Shown here in pieces: positions 1-13,148 of a stretch of 64,000 nucleotides of DNA (positions within the stretch are counted from its first letter, which is position 1; each line of letters begins with the position of its first letter). Made by a program: the position numbers and the translations under genes. This DNA is from Druceiella hillmani (Eukaryota; Arthropoda; Insecta; Lepidoptera; Hepialidae), in contig JAYKKI010000027.1 in assembly GCA_039881145.1 (NCBI GenBank), positions 20,657,001 to 20,721,000 of the forward strand. The letters run 5' to 3'. The notes under the pieces are model-generated. The model was not told the DNA's origin, searched no databases, and saw only the letters and a list, made by a program, of their open reading frames with translations.

Positions 1-176
1 CCTTTTTAACATAAATCTCAGTCTCCGGCTAGATTTTGAAACTATCTCATTTTTAACTTAAATCTCAAAGTCTCTAGCTAGATTTTGAACTACCCCATTT
101 TTAAATTAATCTCAAAGTCTGCGGCTAGTTTTTGAAACTATCCCCTTTTTTACTTAAATCTCAGTCTCTGGCTAGA
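1..176. repeat. Tandem repeat, unit about 48 bp, about 3.7 copies
   Basis: Consecutive units share the core TTAAATCTCAAAGTCT followed by GGCTAGATTTTGAAACTA, with small changes and a 3-4 base length difference between units. The array begins at the first base, so it probably continues beyond the left edge. The last unit ends at GGCTAGAC near 176. The units contain no reading frame of note. Confidence 0.9.
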
Positions 177-219
177 CCGCTTATCTTGATAAAATGACGT
201 TTCTGACTTGACGGAAATG

Positions 220-2760
220 AACAACCCTTTTGCTATTTCGTAACCTTAAGGTATATGAGAGTTCCACTAATTATCTGGTATTGAAAAAATGTGTGAAAAG
301 GAATATTTTAAAACGCTGTCTATTTTAATTGACATCTTGAATGGGTTATAATTAGCGGAATATGTAATAGTTCATTATAAAATATAATAAAACATTTTTG
401 TATAAATATATTATACATTGAATTTACCTTGTAAAAAATCATATGTGGTCTAGTATTTTCCGAAATATTAATATTTTAATGCAACGTAATTGTTAATCGG
501 TATGTTTTTCATTTTATTTAAATCATTTTTATTTATAAAATTATAAGTAGAAAAATGTAAGAGAATTGATTTTCATGTATCAGCCTCAGGCTTTATTAAC
601 TTAGCTTTGTCGAAATATTTAGTAACAACAGTTTAAATTGCTACAATAGGTCTGACTTTTAGTTTGGGGGCGAATAAAAATTAGAATGATTTTTAAGTTT
701 AAGTTTTTCTAAATAGATTGCTATTATTGTCAAATTATTTTTGTCGTAAGTAACTCATAAAATACCACAAAAGTATCTATAAATATTCACTCCTGTTTAT
801 GTACAGTTGATACGATGTTACTGATCGGTTCGAAGTGAAAGTTTTTGCCTCGCTATAAATATTTTTTTCTAAGATTGTATTTCATTTTAGTCATCCTAAT
901 TTTAGAACAAGTTTTAAAAGTAAGAACAGTTCTCTCATTTCTTTTTCCATATGTAAGTAACGTATATTAAAATATATTATATTATTCGGTAGAAATAACT
1001 AAAAAAATGAAAATGTCGTCAATAAATTCTATATCTTTTATATATTTAAGTCCGCATTTAATATAAAAAAGAATATTACTTTCATATACATTATTTAAAA
1101 AATCCTTTGAAATAGCTGTCTTAAAAACATTCGAATTGCTAAATCAATTTATATGCTCACAATTTTTAATACAACCTTCCTTTATTTTCTGATTGTATCG
1201 TTAATTTTTTGAGTGAATCATATTAGATTTTAAATCTATTTTTTTCGTGTGCAAATAAAATTGAAACTATCTGTTGACATATGCGTTTTAAAATAAAACT
1301 TTATATCCCATTACGTTTTAATAGCCAATAGATTTATAATATCCATTTAAATGAACTACCATAATTACTTTTTAAATATACTTATGCTATTGTATTATTA
1401 TTGTATCCCTTTTCCTTCTATCTCATTCCAAATTTATCTTTGATTCCTGATTTTTTTGTTAATTGAATTAACTTAGTGACTCATAATTTTTCACAGAAAA
1501 TTTGCTGCCATCATAGTGTTTTGGTTAATAAAAAAATATTGAAAATGTGGTAATCAATAAGATTGAAAAATGTATATTGGTCTAGGTGAAAGTATAAATG
1601 AATAAATATATAAGCATATATAATGATAGTAGCTGTAACTCATTGTACCAATATATTTCATAATTCACAAACCATCTACTAATTCTAAGTTTACTTTATT
1701 ATTATAAATACTCGTGAGTAATAAAAGCTAAATAATTAACGCTAGGATAAAGCTCTGTTAAAAAGTGGTATTCAAACAAAGGTTGTTCCCGAACTCGGCT
1801 TTTCTGCCGACCGCTCAACAACCGCCTCACAATTGCAGTTGTCTGCTCTCTTTTATTTTCTTTCTAAACAGTTTTAATTTATTCCTTTGCCTGTGGTCGC
1901 ATTAAAATGGTATCATCAGCGGTACTATTTAGTACGTGTTGTAGAAGTTGTACTGCTATATATAATATAGAAGATTTCTGTAATCTAAACCTGAATAATG
2001 AATGTTTATACCTAGAAATTAAATGAAATAAGCAACATTTGTAACATATATCGCAAGTTATTGGTTGTGGTTATCACGTTTCGTATAAGTATTATAATTG
2101 ATATAAAGAAAAGGTTTAGTGATCTAACAATGTAGAGTTTCCTCAACCGTTCTCTCAATAACCTCCCTACATATCTACTCAACATATTCTTCAATATATT
2201 TTATTTATAATTTTTTAGCACAGTACTTGAAGCTCTTGAGTCAGCCCTAGTGTTATTCGTACTAGTATCTATTTGAATGTAATGAATGCGAAATGGAGTC
2301 ATTTTATCCCAGTATACCTGTGTTCTATCGGTCTAGATTGTATGAACCAAAACGTTGAAATAAAGTTGAATCTATAAATAACAAATTTAAAATCTTTGTT
2401 TCACAATTTTATAATTTAATTTCAAGTACTTTCAAGAATTTATTGTTCAAAATTACCAATAGTTTTGTTTTAAAAACTGTATCTGTGTATTGTTTTGGAC
2501 GTTAGAGTAATTTTTTGTGACATATTTTCACAAGATAATGGAAATATTCTATAGTAAATGGTGATTGACATTAGCTTACTTGGAGTAACTTAAAGTGCAA
2601 ATGATTAGGCTGAATTTCGTCAAAAGAAAGATAAAATTGTTTCTTGGTAAAGCCATATTATATTGTTTTTCTTTGTTGTTATAACGTTATAGTTATTTTC
2701 GAGATTTTAGAACAATTTTTAACGCGTCACGGGGCGGAGGTACAACGATGTTATAGATTA
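220..2760 (+). repeat. Partial tail copy of the segmental duplication unit
   Basis: The segment 220-1400 aligns by eye with 11220-12150 of unit 1 and 29430-30360 of unit 2. Shared words include ATTATCTGGTATTG near 270 and 11230, and ATTATAAAATATAATAAAAC near 374 and 29573. The segment 1610-2760 has no partner in units 1 or 2 but matches 53690-54800, for example CTACAACC-type GC-richer sequence near 1800 and AATGCGAAATGG near 2285. This looks like the end of an older upstream unit, directly followed by unit 1. The short stretch 2760-2893 shows no clear partner. No credible gene is present; the 60-residue minus frame at 2012-2194 is probably chance. Confidence 0.7.
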
Positions 2761-3289
2761 GTGGTTTAACAAAAGTTCCGATTAATAATCAAATCATGAA
2801 ATGTTTAAAGAATAATGTAATTCACATAATTAAATTTAACACCATGTTTTACAATAGTAAAAAAAAAAATTCTTGATATAGCAAATACACGTGACATATA
2901 CGTTAAAACGAAGATTGCTTTTTCCTTGTATTGTGTTCTCGTCACTAATCGCATTTTATGTTTGATATGTCCTGAACCTGACCTGACCTGTTTCGTTTAT
3001 TCGATTAAAAAATTATCAGATTTTTTTTAGAACTATCTTCTATTTATACAATACTAGCTCCATGGTAATATAGAAATATTAGCTCCATGGTCGAAAGGTA
3101 TTTTTTCTTATTTCTTAAGTACTAATAACATAACAGGATTTCAACATATTTATTGTCCATCAATATTTTACCGGAACTCGTTAACAAAATATTTTTACTT
3201 TCTATACCGAAAATAACAACAACTACTTTAAACCTGCTCAATATTCATATAATTATGACTTCAGGCCACGTAATTACTTTAAAAACTCT

Positions 3290-3800
3290 TATTTGCACAA
3301 CTTTTTAAATAACCCGTTGATTGTATTAACGATTTCGAACATCAGGGAAGACCGACAAAACTTGCATCTTCCTTCGACGACGCTTGTCATAAAACCTTTA
3401 TCGACTCTTTATTGTAATAAATAGGTACGTCGATTTATTTGAAAACAGTATTCCATTTTCACAATATGTGCCGTTGTTTCTGTAAGCTGGTGAGTATTGT
3501 TAACACTTCGAATATCTGTGTCGCTTGTGATTGTGAAGTTACATGAGTGCGTCGCATTCAGAATCTATTTATGGAAACGCGATAGCTGATTTGAACGTTC
3601 TCCACAAAATGTATTTTATTTGATATCGTATAATATCAGACTGTGAAAGAGAAGCTTTTTTATCTTTTTTTGCTTTTAAATGTGTTATTTTTTTACAAAT
3701 GGTTACGTATGTGTAAAAGCATTTTTCTTTATACGCAGAATAACTGTTGGTGAATAAATTTCTTGTGAGATATATGAAATTAGATTCGTTTAAAACTACT
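3290..3800 (+). repeat. Block A, copy 1
   Basis: First of nine direct copies. Landmarks shared by the family are CATCAGGGAAGA, GACGACGCTT, TAATAAATAGGTACGTCGAT, GAAAACAGTAT (elsewhere GAAAGCAGCG), TTCTGTAAGCTGGTGAGTAT, TTTATGGAAACGCGATAGC and TGATTTGAACGTTCT. It contains a perfect GTGAGT donor-like word at 3491, which is not kept in all copies. No continuous reading frame is shared by the copies, so I treat it as non-coding or fossil. Confidence 0.9.
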
Positions 3801-4421
3801 ATCGAATATTTTGACGTGTGACAGCATGATTATCGTCTGGACTACTGTCGATGTCATCCACATAATATATTCTTCGATTTTCTAGAAATCGAAAAATATA
3901 TTATTTGGTTGATAGATTTATTAATTTTTACATATGTCTTTTTATATTTATACACATCTAATCTGATTACTTAATCCATAAAAATGTTTATTTTGTAAAT
4001 TTGAAAAAAAAATTATAATTTTTTGTTTTTTTTCAAATTTATTGTGATATTTTGATCGGATTTTTACTTTTTGGGCTTTTAGACAAGCTAAAATATTTCC
4101 AGTGCTGAAAATTGTCACTCTATTTAGGAATAAGTCAGTAATATATCAATAATGTTTTAATGGGTTTGAGATGGTTCATCTCGAAACATTTCGAAAGTTT
4201 TGTACCTTATTTGGATTTCGGCATTAGTAGTTCTAGCTGTACATTTGTCCTGCACAAACATATTTGCGAAGATTTCTTTATATCGTTAGCATTTCAAGGT
4301 AGAACTATTATCTTTTTTATTCAATATAATATTGCGTTTCTTGAAATATTTTGCTCATACTTTCTCTGCTTGCTGATTTAAATTTTCGACGTTTAGTGTT
4401 CGATCAAAGCTTCGGCTTCAG

Positions 4422-4560
4422 CTACAGCTTCAGCCACTGACTGCAAAAAAAACCTTTGGCCACACATTTGTTTTTGACAATAAAAAGTCCGAAGGTTTAG
4501 CCGAAGTCGAGAATGGCATCCAGTCGAGCATCAGAGTCAGATCGGTTAATAATGACAAGT
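4422..4560 (-). pseudogene. Decayed exon-like frame, unit 1 partner of 19791-19958
   Basis: On the minus strand this gives a protein-like frame that closely parallels the unit 2 copy, including the residue strings DSDA, ILDF and TFGLFIVK. It ends at the same stop position, reading WLKL then TAG at 4424-4422. One codon has become TAA (4499-4497), and the acceptor-bearing stretch upstream is deleted, so the frame is broken. Most differences from unit 2 change the amino acid, which suggests that at least one copy drifted without constraint. Not assigned to a family. Confidence 0.45.
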
Positions 4561-5383
4561 TTATATATTTATAGCGCAAAGTGAAAGAACAATACTAAAC
4601 TTGTTACGTATACCTAAATATTGTTCTTTTTAATTTTTCATATTTTTAGACTTAATTAGCAACAAAATATTTAATTGGTTACAAAAGCATATGTTTAGTT
4701 TTTTTTTTAATCGTTATATATTATGAAATGGAATTAAACATGCGTAATGTATATTTGTAAGGTTTGCCTTGATATGTGAAAAAAACTGGTTTTAATAAAA
4801 ACGTTAAAATATTTCGAATAGTTTTTTTTGCCTTTAGTGGTTAGTGTATTTATATTTAAAAAAGTGTAAATTACAAAAGTAATTTATTAATTTCAGTAAT
4901 GAAATGGACATTTTAAATATGTAATGTTACTATATTTCGCACTTTAGGTGTTCTGACTATTTCTTTCATTCACTTTATATACATATTGTTTTTCATTAAG
5001 CAAACACAAAATTCTTCATTGATAAAGAGTATTTCTACATTTTTTTAAGTTAAGTAATATTGCAAAATATATATTTTGGGATACAATTCCATTTGAGAAC
5101 ACTACAATAAAATTATGTTTTTTATAACACTACAAATAAATTATACTCGAAATGTATTTGCAAATTAACTCTCAATTCAGTAAAAAACTATCCAACCTAT
5201 ACTTAAGTAGCGTCATACCATTTCGTTTTTTTCAGGTACAAATAATACTAAATTAATTCTACTGGTTTTAGATCTCATCGTCAGAGTTTTTTGGTAACAG
5301 TAACGTATAAAATAATATAACACACATCTTCTCGTAATCTCAATTTTTGTAGATGATTTGATTTATATCGAACACATCGAGCC

Positions 5384-5414
5384 TATAAAAGGCTCAGATC
5401 TACTCTTTGTCAGT
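5384..5414 (+). promoter_or_regulatory. TATA box plus insect-type initiator
   Basis: TATAAAAGG at 5384-5392 is followed by TCAGTAC, with the A at 5412, placing the TATA box at -28. The TATA word sits inside the small inverted repeat GAGCC/GGCTC. The unit 2 copy keeps the same spacing. Downstream are stem-loops and, at 5668, an ATG followed six bases later by the donor-like GTAAGAG. Position and spacing fit an arthropod core promoter; activity is inferred only. Confidence 0.4.
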
Positions 5415-5415
5415 A

Positions 5416-5541
5416 CATAAAAGGAGCAGAACGAATAATTTACATAGATAATAATTTACAGATTAATCAATCAATGAATAATTCATATAATTTATTGATT
5501 AATCTTATCAGTTATGAATTATTCATTCTGCTCCTTTTATG
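5416..5541 (+). repeat. Nested inverted repeat, 24 bp outer arms
   Basis: Outer arms 5416-5439 and 5518-5541 pair with one mismatch (core AGGAGCAGAA / TTCTGCTCCT). Inner arms 5461-5471 and 5494-5504 (GATTAATCAAT) pair perfectly. The structure begins four bases downstream of the inferred start site at 5412, so a transcript would fold at its 5' end. Confidence 0.85.
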
Positions 5542-6355
5542 TGCTTTTTATGCTCTTTTTGTTTACAGGAGCAGTGTGAATAATTTATGTTTGAAAAGAT
5601 AATTTAAATATAACTGTTCAGTTTAGTTTTTCTTGGCGTTGTTTGTTTTAAGTTGTGCATTAAAAATATGGTGGATGTAAGAGCAATTGTTCAAAAAATA
5701 CTAAAGGGTGATTTTTCAAAATAAAAAAATTTAACCATTACATCATTCAATTAACCTGACACTTCGTAAATGTACTTTAAAAATTAATAAATTGACCCAT
5801 GTTTTACTGGGGGCGAAATGGAGTTCAAGATTTGTAATGGGGAAATATTTAATGGTTCCCTAAATTTACGGGAATATTCCTTAAAAATCTAGGCAGCATT
5901 ACTAACTATAGAGCGATTTTCTAAATATAAATTTCTGAAAAGGTGAAACGGATTTCAATCTCCGAATAAATTTTACTCATAAAGGGATGGAATGATTTTT
6001 AAATTAAACACTCGAAGTTAGGTGGAATAGGTAGTGACATTCTAGTTATCGGTTTTCCGATTCATAAGCGCTTTTTACAATGTTTCCTCTCGCGGCTAAC
6101 CTAGATAACAGTTAAAAATACTGTTATAAACAGAAGAAGATTACCAATAAATTGATCAGTCACTCAAATATTACACATCCATCCTTAATTAAAGTATTTC
6201 AGGGTGATAACTTTGCAAAGGTTTGTTTTTCCAGAGGTGCCGACTTACTACGTTCGGATAGATACAAAAAGAGGAGTTGATCGATAACAATATATACCCA
6301 GGTATCAAGAACATGCTTTGGGTAGAGTATATTTGGAAGATCCAAATAAAACCGA

Positions 6356-6565
6356 GTGCTACTATCTTCGATGCTGGAAGAAGTCACGTTCTTTTGGAAT
6401 CCCTACTTTTTTATTACATTGATGGATAATTTAAAATTAGAAGAAATAAATATTCTATTACTTTGCTGTATCTCCCATACCTTAGGTTTATTGTATATGG
6501 GCACACTTAAAGTATTGGACAGAAATTTGAGGCCGCCGAGATTCTGTAATGGTATCAGGCTGTAA
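6356..6565 (+). other. Open frame conserved between units 1 and 2, unknown
   Basis: A 69-codon plus frame here and a 60-codon frame at 23149-23331 share an N-terminal half, including MLEEVT, DNLKLEE and NILL strings. They diverge by frameshift after about residue 45. Several differences change the amino acid. I do not recognise the sequence, and a minus-strand frame also crosses the same DNA. It is probably a shared fossil rather than a gene. Confidence 0.15.
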
Positions 6566-8378
6566 GTAAAAGGTCTACATCACAATATTTTTAAGGTCCC
6601 TGTTGTAACGTATCTTTTCAGGATGGAACGATCTTTATGCCGCGTGTATTTTTGATGCTGTCGCTTTGTTAATTATATGTCATATTAATTGATACAAAGC
6701 GATATTTATCTTACGCGTTCTTGCTTGTACCATTCTTCCACTGCCATCATTAGCAACACACACGACGTAACCTGCCTTAAAGCAATGCTGTACTTAAAAT
6801 TGCTAACCATTTGGAGTCAGATTTACGCGTGTAAGCAAATATACTATGGTTGTTAGATGTATTTTGCAGTATATTGCAGTAGGATTATTCAGATCACTTC
6901 AATATTTTAAAAATATAAACAAGTCTGTAATATTGTCATTAGATTTGTTCCTATTTTTGGAAGATACGTTTCAATATTTTTTTATATCAGTTCTACTAAT
7001 TTATCCTAATTAATGTAATAAATACGAAAGTTAGTTTGATTTTAATTTGTTTGTTTATCCCACTTTCATGACTATACGTAAATACGTATGAATTACCTTT
7101 AAATTAAAAAAATACTAATTTCATGGTAACAAATGCGCGGGCTACATCTAGTTTATAATATATTCCGATTATGCGCTAGAAGTGTTTTTCTTGTTGAAAA
7201 ATATGAATTTATATTTACAATAATATATTTGAATTTGATGTAATTGTTATATTTCAATGGAGTCTGAACAATCGGTTTAATCCCGAAATTATGAATAAAA
7301 CTGTAACAACGTAGGTTTATATAGAATCTATAATGTCACGTCTCTTATTTATGTGGATAAGTAGTTATTCACAAAGGATTTCTGATAAGTCGTAACTTCT
7401 ATGTGACTATATTCATCTAAACATTTATCGATATGTACTTAAGAATTTATCGTTTAAAATATTTAGCGCATTCCGTTCGCAAAATTTTTAGATGTGTAAA
7501 ACATATTGTACGAAGATTTGGTCAGCATTTCTGATGGGAAAATAAACACAATAAAGTCGAACTATTTATGAATGGGACCATCTAAACATTGCATTATGTT
7601 GTTAGTTATGAAAGTTTTTGGCTTGCAATTATCTCTAATTATGGAACATATATAAATATATTAAAAACTGTTCAACGTTAGAGACATTTTTACTAAATGT
7701 GTTTAATCATTATTTTCTCACAAGTGTACACACTTTATTCTGTCTTTTTCCGATACTAACTAACCTCCTTTATTATTAGAATATTTATACCTAATGGCGA
7801 TACTTAGATAGATATAGGTATATGTATTTCGTAAGCATGCTGTATGAATTGAACTATTTATTGTACGAATACGTAATGGAATGAACAAAAACTAAATTTT
7901 GACTTATTTGCTCAAAGTAGACGTTGTAATAAATATTCAACCCGTGATCCAATTAAATTCTTCTTCACCACGGTTTGGCAGAAACTATTGTTCGAATATA
8001 ATATTGTACCAATATGCTTTTGTATTATTCTAATTGTCCAGAGAGGGTTTCCCCTTTTAACCTTTAGATGTACATATTATTTGTTCTTGTTTCTGTAATA
8101 TAGAAATCATATTACAATAAAGTAATATTGACCGGTAAGCAAGTCCATAAGCTTAAAAAGTATATTAATTTTTGAACTGTTTCTTTTTAAAAACGACCTA
8201 TTTTGAGATTTTTATCTATTAATGCGCTATACGAGTTGAGTAAACTTTGCGGCCTCAAACAGTTATATTAAACTTGTGCTAATCTCATTAATGATAATTT
8301 TTTTATTTATCTATGTGTAGATTCATTGTTGTATTGGTTTCTTTGGCGAGTTTATACCGATTTAATTTGTTGTAGGTG

Positions 8379-9292
8379 ATGGATTTTAAACACGTTATTA
8401 TTGAACATTACTTCATTATTAAGTATATGTTCAGGAAAGTGTCAACAACGCAGCAAATTAATTAAGACAAGATTTCGACTCTAGAAAAATATGCTTCTTG
8501 AAGACAATTTTTAAAAAGTGGTAGTGGTGAAAAAATAAAAATGATCTTCGTATTGGACGGCAGTCGACTGTGACTACCAAAAGAAACGTTGGAAAAATTT
8601 GCGGTTTGGTTATGGCAGACCGCAGATTAAAAATTAAAAAATATCTAAGATTATAGATCTACCTTATGAGCAACCTCCACACATCAATCACGATGGAATG
8701 GGATTTTATAAATTGTTTGTGAAATGGATACCGAGGTTCGTTTCAGTGGAATAAGAACATAGCCCACCCACGATTTTGTGCGACAAATTGAAGTAATTTG
8801 AAGCTGATTCATAAGAATATTTGGGTAGGTTTTTAACTGCTAATAAAATTTGAGTTCAATACTATATTTAGCTTCAAAAAAAAGGCAAATAAAGAAATGG
8901 CATAGATTTTGTTGGACTCGAAGAACTCCAATTGTTGTGTGGTTGATTACCGATCAGAGGGTATTAACGTAAACTCCCTTTGTTACTGAATTCTTTCGTG
9001 TTAATTGCATGATGAATTAAAAAAAAGCGGCCAAGAATATGAATAAAACTTGCTTCGTTTCATCAGAACAAAGTGTGCGACCACATAACTCTAGAGGCAT
9101 TGTTGAAATCCTCAACTGTTAGTTCGAATTATTGCAAACTTTACTTATTCAAAATTTGGCAACGTCTGTCGTTCATCTCTTTATTTATTAAAAAAAAAAT
9201 AAGACTATAATTGGGACAGAAATTTACGTGAAATGAAAAATCTAAGCTTCAGTCAAAGCGTATTTTGCGGGCCTTTAGAAAATATTTTTTAA
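8379..9292 (+). pseudogene. Mariner-family transposase pseudogene (unit 1)
   Basis: Reading across frames from the ATG at 8379 gives the order expected for a mariner (IS630/Tc1-mariner superfamily) transposase. A helix-turn-helix-like start is followed by a GR-type basic patch (near 8560), then MADRRLKIKKYLRL (8610-8650), then FVKWIPRFV (about 8718-8745). Further on come HQNKV and FELLQTL-like remnants of the catalytic domain (9060-9150) and a C-terminal SQSVF segment (about 9255). Frameshifts and stops interrupt it throughout, so it makes no transposase. An intact family member is typically about 345 residues, which fits the 0.9 kb span. I could not delimit terminal inverted repeats. Confidence 0.75.
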
Positions 9293-9529
9293 AATATTAT
9301 TGGTTTTACAAATTAGCAAAATGACGTGCTTCTATCATTAATTGTGATTATATTATGAAATAAAAATAATTTGATGAACATTTATATATCGTTTCATATT
9401 CAATCTGTCCTAGTATAATCTCACTGAAAACTCACCCAAATTTCACGATAGTAATCTTCTTGGCAATCTTATCAAAATTTATATCAATATTGTATTGACA
9501 AGTTTCTACACAAGGACAGACTGAACACA

Positions 9530-9850
9530 TTCGACTCACTTCAACGACGCTCCCCGCAATGTCTTCATCGATTCCTTAATGTGAGCCTCAAATAAATACG
9601 TCGATTTGTTTGAAAGCAGAGTTACATTTGTTACAATACGTGTTCTTGCTTCTGTAAGCCGGGGCATTGTTAATGTTGCGATTGGTGTGTCACTTGTGAT
9701 GTGATATCACATCAATGCGTTGTATTCAGGCTCTATTTATGGAAACACGGAAGCTGATTTGAACGTTCTTTACGAATTGTTTTTCATTTGACATCGTATA
9801 TTTCCAAAGAGCGAAAGAAAGGGAATCGTTTTTTATATTTTTGTACTTTG
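9530..9850 (+). repeat. Block A, copy 2
   Basis: It shares TTCTGTAAGCCGG, GGCTCTATTTATGGAAACAC and GCTGATTTGAACGTTCTT with the family. A 2-base loss changes GGTGAGTATTG to GGGGCATTG. A 90-residue minus-strand open frame crosses it, but the other copies break that frame. Its right flank differs from copies 1, 3, 4, 6 and 8. Confidence 0.88.
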
Positions 9851-11044
9851 AAATGCGATATTTTGGACAAATGTTTGTCGTTTTATATACGTTGTGTAAT
9901 TTCTTAATGAATATCTTTGTTCTGACTGATGTAAAATTACACAAGTTTGAGTCTACGATCAAATATTTTATCGTACGAAAATTCGATGAACGAATCATCT
10001 GTTCTCTACCTAAAGTTTATATTTACGTATTTTTACTGAATAAATTATGATAGAGAGATGCTCAGAGCTTATCAAGATGATGAGAGCTTATTAATATAAC
10101 TTCCCTAAATATTAACATGCCTTAAATGTGATTGATTAATTGGTCAATAAGAATTATAACTTTATTTAAACGTTTTATTATGATACGTAGAAACGTCATG
10201 GAAAAAAAGAGTTCTTACGACAACCTTGTTAACAACCCTAATTATTGTTTCTGCAAAATTATACTTATATTGCTTTATATTTATAACCGAAAAATTAAAT
10301 ATTCATAGTGAAAAGTCGTTGCCGAAAAAGCAACATCGCTTTGATGATGCCGATGACGTTATATATGTGTGCACTGCATGACGTTTAATTCTCGCGATAA
10401 CGTTGAAATGGTATATTTTGAGAACGAGATAAGGTAGAAAAAAATTACCTTGAAATAATTGTATTATATTATACGGAAGAGCTCGCAGAAAACGGATTTA
10501 TATACTAATTTACGTGTATATCAGATCTACTACATCAATTTTTGTCAGAGTATTATATTTACGATATAATATGTTTGTAATAATGGGGGCTAAATTTATT
10601 ACGACGTTTCGAAGTGACCCACAAAATAATTTGATTTTGATGAAAGTGAAAGCATTTGGTCCATTTTAAATTTAAAATTACAATTTGATAAAAATTATCT
10701 ATGATATTAAACTGTTTATAGTATTGGCTCAATGTTTACGAAATTTAAAACTTAAGTCCGTTTTAATCGAGGAGATTGTTTTTTTTTCTGAATTGGTTAG
10801 TTTTGTTTTATTAACTCAATACTTAAAAGAAAAATAATTAAATAATACATACGTAATAAATATAAATGTTTCTTAACTTCAGTGCCCGAAATTAATTGCT
10901 ACTGTCATTTTTTGAAACAGCACGATAACATTTATCGTAATAAACGATCGGCTTACTTATTTACACAGATTATCTAATTAGTTAAAAACAACTGTATCGT
11001 ATCTATTTTACTTATTTTTTGTAGAAATGAATCGTAGATAATGT

Positions 11045-11205
11045 TACTCAACTTAAAAGGCAGTATACATTTTGAAACGTAGTATTTGTACACTAGAATA
11101 GTGCGAAATGTTTGAATACAAGATCCAGCAACGTTTCGCGGAACGTCATTTCATTAATGTAAGCGGTATGCACATCCTCACACTGTCTTGTTTCTCATAA
11201 TCGGA
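11045..11205 (-). other. Protein-like minus frame, unit 1 copy
   Basis: Minus-strand frame with EDVHTAYINEMTFRETLL, parallel to 28375-28626 and 34885-35040. A stop follows at the LF-TAG position. See the unit 2 entry for the comparison. Confidence 0.2.
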
Positions 11206-13148
11206 TGGGCAAAATCAAATTTTATTAATTATCTGGTATTGGATCTTTCTGGCTTGTAAGCATTTATAGAATCATGAAACTTATTAACGAAATTTCTCTT
11301 AAAACGTTGTTAATTAATAATCTTGAGTGGTTAGCAAAATGAGGGAAAGACGATTATAAAATTTAACAAAGCAGTTTTTTTGTTAAAACGTTATTTTGAC
11401 GTTAAAATTAAATGCCAGTAAGATAGCAATTCTGTAGAAACCTTCAATTAATATCAATGGAATTATTAAAAAAAAATACTATGATAATAATTGAAAGTAT
11501 AATAACTGGTCCAGTTTTAGTTTACAAGTGAGTAAAAATTAAAATTATTTTTAATTTTTTAAACAAATATTTATCTTACTAAACAGACTCGTATTACTAC
11601 CAGAGTTTAATTAGATTACTTCAAATAGCAAAATAAATAAGTGTAGATATTTATTCATGGGTATATATAGCTTTTACATTGCGGTATGTGTATTTTTTCT
11701 TGAATTGCATTTTATTTATAGTTGTTTTCCTCTTAGAATTATGAAAAATGTACTGTAATGAAGTAAATGGCTAGAAACCTTGTAAAAATAGGAATTCTTT
11801 AATTTCCATTTTCGTATGTGTTAACCGCACCAATAAAATATAAACATATCGTCGAACATTATGCGTCTTTTAAACCTTGAAGTTTATATTTCATATACAA
11901 AACTATTTTCGTCCTATTTTCCTTCTACATGAATTAGAAACTCCTTTAAATTAGTTGCTTAGAATAATATATTTACTACGCCTGCATTTTTCTATAAAGT
12001 ATTTTTTTGTATTGTGTATCTTCACACTGGATTTTCAATATATTTTTTCGTATGCAAAAGCGTTTCGAATTAAAACTTTACTATCCATGATATTTTAAAT
12101 ACACAAACGATTCAAAATATCAATTTGAATGAACTATCATAGTTACGTTTTAAGATACTTATGTTTTCAATTCTTTGAAAAAAAAAGCAATGAATTAAAC
12201 TTTGTCAAATAATATTATTTTTTGTACATAGCTTTCATTGTACAGTTGTTCAAACAAGTCGACATGTTCATTAAATGTTAAAATATTAAAAATGAGAACC
12301 ATATTAAATTGTTAAGTGCTATAGACCTCGGGTCACGAATGACCATGTACTAGTTTCGCCAGACGTCCTGATTTTTACGGAAAATTGTGATTTTTACTGG
12401 CATCATGAGTGGTTTCATTTAGGCCTTGTACGGGATATTAAATATCTCGATTTTTGTAAAATACTAACAATTAAAAATTTAGGGCGTATGGAACTCAACA
12501 TAATAGATCAAATCGTGTATTCGAAAACATCTCTCCCCGGTGAGTTTTCTGTCGTTACGGCTGCGTTAACTATCGAGAATTGTGTTTTTCATGTTTCGAT
12601 TTAAGGTTCTATGGACTGATTTTTCAGACACCAATTCTGATTAGATCTGGCAACACACATTTTATATTCTGTACATTCTTTGTATGCAAAGATTTGGGTT
12701 TAGAATTTTATTTTCCTCGAAATTCAATTTTACAGTTTTGTCAATGGAAGATCATTTAGGCAAAATTATTTGAGGTCACATTATGAAAGTAACAGAACAC
12801 ATAAATATTGTCTCTGTGATTTTTGTTTCTCTGTTCGGTGATATATTTATTTATGTGTATGCTTATTTGAACACGAATCATGTAAAACTACTTACTAAAT
12901 GAATGTGTACCTTTTTTAATTTTTAATTCAACGGAATGGGTTCATTCCATTACAAGATTTGCGAATTAAATGTTTATAAAAATTAAGCAATATTGCATCA
13001 GTACAATAACGAAGAGGTGCGTAGTTACTAGAAGCCATAGCAATTATACACATTAATAGTGTATGCACGTCAATAGATGGCGCTACGTATATTTAAATCA
13101 CGCAATGAAATTTTCCACCCCACCATATATACTGGCAGAAGCCAGAGT

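Noticed and set aside
3465..3600. Small cysteine-rich peptide on the plus strand of block A beginning MCRCFCK
   Set aside because: The frame is open in only some copies. Copies 1 and 4 stop at TGA, copy 8 stops early and copies 2, 5 and 7 carry a 2-base frame change, so it is not a conserved gene.
9726..9998. 90-codon minus frame over block A copy 2
   Set aside because: Other block A copies keep only the last dozen residues in frame; it behaves as a chance frame over a repeat.
12300..12780. Conserved GC-richer stretch in units 1 and 2 (partner 30520-30970) as a gene
   Set aside because: The only long frame (80 codons at 30722-30964) is not kept in unit 1, and no splice or domain signal is present.
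13073..13090. Insulator (CTCF-like) site, AGATGGCGCTA
   Set aside because: The core agrees with AGRKGGC, but one isolated match in 64 kb without conservation in other units is not evidence.
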